Shown: in pieces, positions 59,978 through 64,000 of the stretch
Position numbering within the stretch: the stretch's first letter is position 1
Layout: each line of letters opens with the position of its first letter
Assembly: GCA_963783335.1 (NCBI GenBank)
Contig: CAWAND010000010.1
Location: 806,001 to 870,000 of the forward strand
Direction: 5' to 3'
DNA length: 64,000 nt
Source: CAWAND01 sp963783335
Lineage (GTDB): Bacteria > Chloroflexota > Anaerolineae > Anaerolineales > E44-bin32
Notes under the pieces: generated by a model
Told to the model about the DNA's origin: nothing
Database searches by the model: none
Seen by the model: only the letters and a program-made list of their open reading frames with translations
Made by a program: the position numbers and the translations under genes

Positions 59978-60250
59978 TCAGGAGGACTGACCCGTCCGAG
60001 CGTTGGGGTTGGCGCGGTACTTGCTCAGGTATGGGGCCAGACGGCGCACGCGCTTGCGGATCTTGCTGCCCTTCACGGGATGCATCTTGCTGAACATCCG
60101 CTTGCTCCGCTTGGGGGTGCGCCGGCGCAAGTGACTTTGGCCGCCCTTGGTGCGGACCAGCTTGCCGGACCCCGTCATGCGGAAGCGCTTGGACGTGGCC
60201 TTATGGGTCTTGAGCTTGTACTTGCCCTTCTTGGTCTTCTTCCTGGGCAT
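59978..60250 (-). CDS. rpmI: 50S ribosomal protein L35 (long form)
   Basis: 90 residues, very basic. KLKTHKATSKRFRMTGSGKLVRTKGGQSHLRRRTPKRSKRM is the L35 core, preceded by about 8 extra N-terminal residues and followed by a C-terminal extension (SKYRANPNARTGQSS) beyond the usual end around LAPYL. Canonical L35 is about 65 residues. Start ATG at 60250 has GAAAGGAAG upstream and a 10-bp hairpin (60272-60298) just before it. Confidence 0.95.
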   Translation of the reverse strand: MPRKKTKKGKYKLKTHKATSKRFRMTGSGKLVRTKGGQSHLRRRTPKRSKRMFSKMHPVKGSKIRKRVRRLAPYLSKYRANPNARTGQSS

Positions 60251-60271
60251 GGATGGCTTCCTTTCATACAG

Positions 60272-60298
60272 CGCCGCGGACAATGTTGGTCCGCGGCG
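60272..60298 (-). promoter_or_regulatory. hairpin between infC and rpmI
   Basis: Perfect 10-bp stem CGCCGCGGAC / GTCCGCGGCG with a 7-nt loop, 35 bp downstream of the infC stop and 21 bp upstream of the rpmI start. In E. coli, L20 represses rpmI-rplT translation through structures in this region, so the hairpin is a candidate L20 operator or processing site. Confidence 0.55.
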
Positions 60299-60333
60299 GA
60301 CAGCACCAAATTGTAACAGAGACTCGCTGAGTT

Positions 60334-60849
60334 TCAGCTGTTTTCGGGTGCCAATATCATCAGCATCGTGCGCCCTTCCATGCTTGGCGCTTGTTCGATG
60401 GTGCTGATATCGGAAAGTTCCTCGGCGATGCTCTTTAAGTCGTTCAAAGCGATTTCGGGATAGTCGAGCTCTCGGCCCCGGAATCGAATTCGAACGCGCA
60501 CCTTCTTGCCCTCGCCCAACCACCTTCTGGCATTCTTGACTTTGAAGGATTTGTGATGGTCGGATGTCTTGGGGCGGAAGCGAATTTCCTTTATCTCAAC
60601 CTTGGTTTGCGACTTGCGCGCTTCGCGTTCTTTCTTCGCGCGCTCGTACATAAACTTGCCATAGTCGAGAATCCGGCACACCGGCGGATCACTGTTGGGG
60701 GCGACCTCAACCAGGTCGAGTCCTGCCTGCTCTGCGCGGCCGAGGGCATCCTCAATGGCCACGACGCCAACGTTTTCGCCGTCCGCGTCGACCAGGCGTA
60801 CCTCTCGCACGCGGATGCCGTCATTGATGCGGAATTCTGATGCGCTTAT
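60334..60849 (-). CDS. infC: translation initiation factor IF-3, rare ATA start codon
   Basis: 171 residues if translated from ATA at 60849. The N-terminal SASEFRINDGIRVREVRLVDADGENVGVV is the conserved IF-3 start region, and DLVEVAPNSDPPVCRILDYGKFMYE and EIKEIRFRPKTSDHHKSFKVKNARRWLGEGKKVRVRIRFRG continue the pattern. The ATA stands six bases after AAGGAG with no in-frame ATG or GTG before the GTG at 60810, which would remove the conserved N-terminus and lacks a ribosome-binding site. Non-AUG starts (AUU in E. coli) are a known feature of infC used for autoregulation by IF-3. Confidence 0.93.
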   Translation of the reverse strand: MSASEFRINDGIRVREVRLVDADGENVGVVAIEDALGRAEQAGLDLVEVAPNSDPPVCRILDYGKFMYERAKKEREARKSQTKVEIKEIRFRPKTSDHHKSFKVKNARRWLGEGKKVRVRIRFRGRELDYPEIALNDLKSIAEELSDISTIEQAPSMEGRTMLMILAPENS

Positions 60850-60914
60850 GTTCTACTCCTTCCGACAGTGCACGCAGGCCGCCCCGAAGGTGCGAGCGGC
60901 CGGCTGGTGGTGCG

Positions 60915-60944
60915 ATCATACCATGAGTTGCGCGAGAGCGTCAA
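60915..60944 (-). promoter_or_regulatory. promoter of infC operon
   Basis: Minus-strand TTGACG (60939-60944), 18-bp spacer and TATGAT (60915-60920). Predicted +1 about 60908 gives a leader of about 59 nt before the ATA start of infC, too short for a large leader structure. Confidence 0.65.
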
Positions 60945-60989
60945 ATCCCGTGACGGCAAATTCGTGAACGCGCCGGCAGCGACCAAGTC

Positions 60990-61718
60990 CTAGCGCCGCC
61001 GCCCGACCAGGCGCAGGAGAAGCAGGAACAGATTGATGAAATCGAGGTACAGGCTGAGAGCGCCCATAATCCCAAGCTTTTGGAGCGAAGCCTGCGCGCC
61101 GCCGCCGATGATGGCCTCGGCTTGGCGCCGTATGCGCTGTGTGTCGTAGGCCGTGAGGCCCAGGAAGAGGGCGATGCCGCCGTAGGTCAAGACCCAGTAC
61201 AGGATCCCGCTGGCGAAGAAGATGTTGACCACCGAACCCAGAATTAGGCCCACCAGGCCCATCAGAAACAGGCTGCGGTAGCGAGTGAGGTCGAGGCCGG
61301 TCGAGTAGGCCAGGATGCTCATGATGGCGAACAGCCCGGCGGTCACAGCGAAGGTGGAGGCGATACTGCTGGCGGTGTAAATCAAGAAGATAAGGGCCAT
61401 GGTGACGCCGTTCAAGCCGGCGTAAGCGAAGAACAGCACCAGCCCGGCCGTGGCAGATAGCCGGTTGATTCCCGCCGCGAGCGCGATGACCAGGACAACT
61501 TCGCCGATCAACGCACCGTAGAAGAGGATCGGCTGCTGAGCGAAGACAAGCAGAATCGACGACGTGGCGACGACCCACGCCATGCCAGCCGTCACAGACA
61601 ACCCGGCCGCCATCCACAAGTACACCTGACGCATGACGCCGGCTACCGCCTCCTGGCGCGCCAAGGTACTCATCGGTGTTGGGTAGCTTGATCCGAAGGA
61701 AGGGTTCATCTCGTTCAC
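60990..61718 (-). CDS. BAX inhibitor-1/YccA family membrane protein
   Basis: 242 residues, seven hydrophobic segments. QAVAGVMRQVYLWMAAGLSVTAGMAWV near the N-terminus, YAGLNGVTMALIFLIYTASSIASTFAVTAGLF in the middle and GIALFLGLTAYDTQRIRRQAEAI near the C-terminus are the BI-1 family signatures, including the YDTQ segment in which Asp residues control a calcium-leak pore in characterised members. The cellular role in bacteria is unclear. AGGAGGTGAACGAG precedes the start at 61718. It lies upstream of infC on the same strand, but infC has its own promoter. Confidence 0.9.
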   Translation of the reverse strand: MNEMNPSFGSSYPTPMSTLARQEAVAGVMRQVYLWMAAGLSVTAGMAWVVATSSILLVFAQQPILFYGALIGEVVLVIALAAGINRLSATAGLVLFFAYAGLNGVTMALIFLIYTASSIASTFAVTAGLFAIMSILAYSTGLDLTRYRSLFLMGLVGLILGSVVNIFFASGILYWVLTYGGIALFLGLTAYDTQRIRRQAEAIIGGGAQASLQKLGIMGALSLYLDFINLFLLLLRLVGRRR

Positions 61719-61824
61719 CTCCTGGAGTGTTCTCGCCCCCGTGTGGCCAGGATGTTGTCGTTTCAGAAGGCCCCGTCACGTATCGAAGTATAGCCGAGAT
61801 GATTTGCGACGAAGCACCGCCAGT

Positions 61825-63888
61825 CTACCCCGAGCAGGCTGTGGCCCCGAGCGGAGCGCTCGCCGGGCTGCCCGTCACGGGGTCCAGCCACCAGACGTCG
61901 TCCTCGGTGAACGAAAACCGAACGGGCATTTGCGGCAGTCGGACGTCGCTCAGGGAGCACCATGATTGGCCATAGGGAGGCAGGCCTTCCCAGTTCCCGT
62001 CGGGCCCGAAGGCGATTAGCGATCCATCGGGCAGAATCTGCAGCGCCGGGAAGCTGTTGGGACTGCCGGCCGAGCCAGATAGGGCGGGGAGGGCCACGAC
62101 CGTCCATGATGCCCCGCCGTCGATGCTCCAGCGGGCAGGGAAGGCTTCATCGCCGGCGACGACCAGGACGCTGCTCCCACCGAACCCGGCTGCCGCGCCT
62201 GCGACGCTGGCGTGCAGGTCGAGGGTGACGTCGGTGGCCAACCAGGTCTGGCCCGCGTCGGTGGACCGAAGGAGCGCCTGTGGGCGGGGCGCGCCCATGC
62301 CGCCGATCGATCCCGGGGCAGGTCCCCAGCGCAGGCATGGGCCGGACCCCGGGCAGCTCATGGGCGCGGGGTCCCAGGTCGTTCCGCCATCCCGTGTGGT
62401 CTCCGCCACGGTCGCGGGCGCATCAGCACCTGTGACATTGAACAGGGCTTCAATTCGCCCTTCGGGAAAGCCGGCAAAGCCGCCGAACGGGAAATCGGAG
62501 GGTTGGCCCGGTGCCGGGATGATGTGCCAGGTGTCCCCTCCGTCCGACGTCGTCAGGCCGTTGAAGAACTCTGGAGGAGCGCCCATCTGCTGATCAGCAG
62601 TGGGGAAGACGACGTACAGGCTGTCGGGGCGGGTGGCGTCGAGGCTGATCGAGATGCACCGTGGCGCGCCGCCGGACATGATCTGCAGCCCGAGATGGTC
62701 ATCAGCCTCCACCGCGCCGCCGACGGGCACATCTCGCCACGACCGGCCGGCGTCGTCTGACAGACGAATGGCGTCCGACGCGCAGTAAGCCAGCCGCTGG
62801 GGGTTGCCGGGGTCGATGCTGACCGACGGGTTCACCAGGTCAGCCGAAGGCGCCAGCCAGACGGGTGGGCCAGATCCCAAAGACGCCCAGGTGACGGATG
62901 GGCCCAGGTTGAGACTGGCCGTGGCGACCGTTGGCCCGCCCTGGCCGACGATCACGGTCTGAGGCGTGGATGCCTGCAGCAGCACGTTGTAGCTGCCGGC
63001 GGAGAGCGGGCCAGCGCCGGGCACGGTCTGGGGCACCGTCAACTGGCCGCTGAGCCCTCCCCCGAGCTGCTGTGTGACCTGGCCTATTGGACCGGACGGA
63101 GAACCCAGGCCGGCGCCGTCGATCGCCAGCGTATAGCCAAACGGCTTTCCGTTGATGGTTTCGATGATGGGCGCCCACCCCGAGATCGTCAGCGTGTCTC
63201 CGGGTTGGGCGTGCTGGGGTGTCAGGGTCAATTCGGCGCACGGCTGCCCTGGCCCGCATCGCTTCGGCTCAGCCCCCGCTAGCTGAAAAGTGGCTGTGGC
63301 CTGCGCCTCCTGGTTGGCGCAGCCCGGTACGAGGGGACCAAGGCATTGAATGCCCACCGCGTAGTCCCCGTTTTGGACCGGCGCCGGTCCGAGCGGACTC
63401 CACCAGGGCACGCTGGGTGCGGTGAAGTCGATCGTGAAACGGCCGGCTTCGTCGGCGGACCATTCCACCGGGACGCCCACGGCGGTGAACCCGGTCAGGC
63501 AGCCATCCCAACAGACCGTGGTGTGCTGAAGGGTTGGGTTGCCGTCGGCATCGGCCGCACTCGGCCCCCCAGGCAGGAAGCCATCGATATGGATCGGCGC
63601 GCCGGGCGGCCCGTCGGCTGGTGCCAGGCGGATCCACGTTCCGCTGGGGGTGCTGGCCGGCGTGGGGCTGGCGCTCGGGGTGGGGATGATGCTCGGCGGC
63701 GCGCTGGTCGGGCTGGAGGGCCCAGCGGTTGGTGTGAGCCCTGCCTGACAACCCGAGAGGAGGATGGCGGCAGCGACGGTGACAACGGATCGGTAGGAGG
63801 GCGTGTTGGCCTCGTTTGTGTGGTGGGGGTGTGTGTTTGGGACGGATGCTGATACGCTTGCCGATGGCCTCAGCTGCACCGCCGCCAT
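61825..63888 (-). CDS. lipoprotein with sialidase-like (BNR/Asp-box) beta-propeller repeats
   Basis: 687 residues. VVTVAAAILLSGC near residue 35-47 is a lipobox, so Cys47 is probably the acylated N-terminus and the first ATG may be upstream of the true start. After a Pro/Ser/Thr linker (50-85) a first part with CWDGCLTGF and PGDTLTISGWAPI precedes a region with five Asp-box motifs: SDDAGRSW, SDGGDTW, RDGGTTW, STDAGQTW, IDGGASW. This pattern indicates a propeller of sialidase or photosynthesis-assembly type. No catalytic Arg triad was identified, so an enzymatic role is not claimed. Confidence 0.72.
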   Translation of the reverse strand: MAAVQLRPSASVSASVPNTHPHHTNEANTPSYRSVVTVAAAILLSGCQAGLTPTAGPSSPTSAPPSIIPTPSASPTPASTPSGTWIRLAPADGPPGAPIHIDGFLPGGPSAADADGNPTLQHTTVCWDGCLTGFTAVGVPVEWSADEAGRFTIDFTAPSVPWWSPLGPAPVQNGDYAVGIQCLGPLVPGCANQEAQATATFQLAGAEPKRCGPGQPCAELTLTPQHAQPGDTLTISGWAPIIETINGKPFGYTLAIDGAGLGSPSGPIGQVTQQLGGGLSGQLTVPQTVPGAGPLSAGSYNVLLQASTPQTVIVGQGGPTVATASLNLGPSVTWASLGSGPPVWLAPSADLVNPSVSIDPGNPQRLAYCASDAIRLSDDAGRSWRDVPVGGAVEADDHLGLQIMSGGAPRCISISLDATRPDSLYVVFPTADQQMGAPPEFFNGLTTSDGGDTWHIIPAPGQPSDFPFGGFAGFPEGRIEALFNVTGADAPATVAETTRDGGTTWDPAPMSCPGSGPCLRWGPAPGSIGGMGAPRPQALLRSTDAGQTWLATDVTLDLHASVAGAAAGFGGSSVLVVAGDEAFPARWSIDGGASWTVVALPALSGSAGSPNSFPALQILPDGSLIAFGPDGNWEGLPPYGQSWCSLSDVRLPQMPVRFSFTEDDVWWLDPVTGSPASAPLGATACSG

Positions 63889-63940
63889 GGCCAGTACGAC
63901 ACGATTCTAATCGTTTCCCGAGCGGCCAAACCAGCGGCCC

Positions 63941-64000
63941 TCAGGAGAATCGGCGGCCCCAGTGTTCGGCATAGCGGTCCTGGGGTGCTGCGGCGGCGGG
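63941..64000 (-). CDS. possible C-terminal end of a truncated gene
   Basis: The minus strand carries an open frame from the window edge to a TGA at 63941-63943, encoding APQDRYAEHWGRRFS. It reads like a genuine protein C-terminus, but 19 codons are too few to identify or confirm it. The gene would start outside the window. The stretch 63889-63940 holds nothing else recognisable. Confidence 0.3.
   Translation of the reverse strand, partial: PAAAAPQDRYAEHWGRRFS

Noticed and set aside
1..64000. Mobile elements, prophage, tRNA or rRNA genes
   Set aside because: No transposase, integrase, inverted-repeat pair or tRNA-like sequence was seen. Gene order and composition look uniformly chromosomal.

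Overview
The window reads as ordinary chromosomal DNA from a high-GC bacterium, most likely a Chloroflexota member of the Anaerolineae type. This placement is an inference. It rests on secreted lipoproteins with long Thr/Pro/Ser linkers, an orphan PEP/pyruvate-binding protein, an R3H-domain ATPase and a DUF711/UPF0210 protein beside housekeeping genes. No insertion sequence, prophage, CRISPR array, rRNA or tRNA gene was found. Genes are densely packed and the only gap over 300 bp is 15244-15673.

Layout. 1-2750 (+): a cut-off hypothetical gene, a frameshifted HEXXH protein and a HAD phosphatase. 2778-8521 (-): a DUF89 protein, a DegV protein and a first ECF vitamin-type transporter with fused double ATPase, S and T genes. 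8687-13990 (-): a tyrosine/homogentisate degradation cluster (aminotransferase, HPPD, FAH-family hydrolase, homogentisate dioxygenase, flavin reductase). 14029-15243 (-): a GTPase. 15244-15673: a gap with several DnaA-box-like sites and an AT-rich stretch, a candidate oriC. 15674-22804 (-): gatC, gatA (frameshifted), a sugar nucleotidyltransferase, a small protein, an aminotransferase, gatB and glutamate dehydrogenase in one direction. 22927-25574 (+): an ABC-2 exporter. 25620-32087: a lamin-tail protein, a quinone/nitroreductase-like protein, ferredoxin-NADP reductase, rhomboid protease, gmk, an FmdB zinc ribbon and a lipoprotein. 32208-35415 (-): GNAT, R3H ATPase and tmk overlapping by 4 bp. 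35670-38786 (+): a second complete ECF transporter (S, A, A', T), followed by a GntR regulator, two parS sites, a methyltransferase, a phosphoribosyltransferase and a cytochrome b5-like protein. 41354-64000 (mostly -): a DUF4139 protein, SUOX-like and pcm genes (+), the PEP-binding protein, dnaN, a histidine kinase (+), a metallo-hydrolase, nth, icd, galE, pcrA/uvrD, macro/TrmH/DUF711, infC-rpmI-rplT, a BAX-inhibitor protein and a beta-propeller lipoprotein.

Three signals suggest an origin-proximal location: a perfect parS site plus a near-perfect one (39291-39343), dnaN (47404-48534), and the DnaA-box cluster at 15.3-15.6 kb. dnaA, parA and parB are not in the window.

The most unusual signal is a palindrome, TTGTGA-N6-TCACA, present in seven perfect copies 5.6-10.4 kb apart between 2.8 and 50.8 kb. 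Most copies lie just after stop codons, three of them between convergent genes, rather than at promoters. Three genes (609-2049, gatA, the lamin-tail gene) show single-base frameshifts that may be assembly errors.
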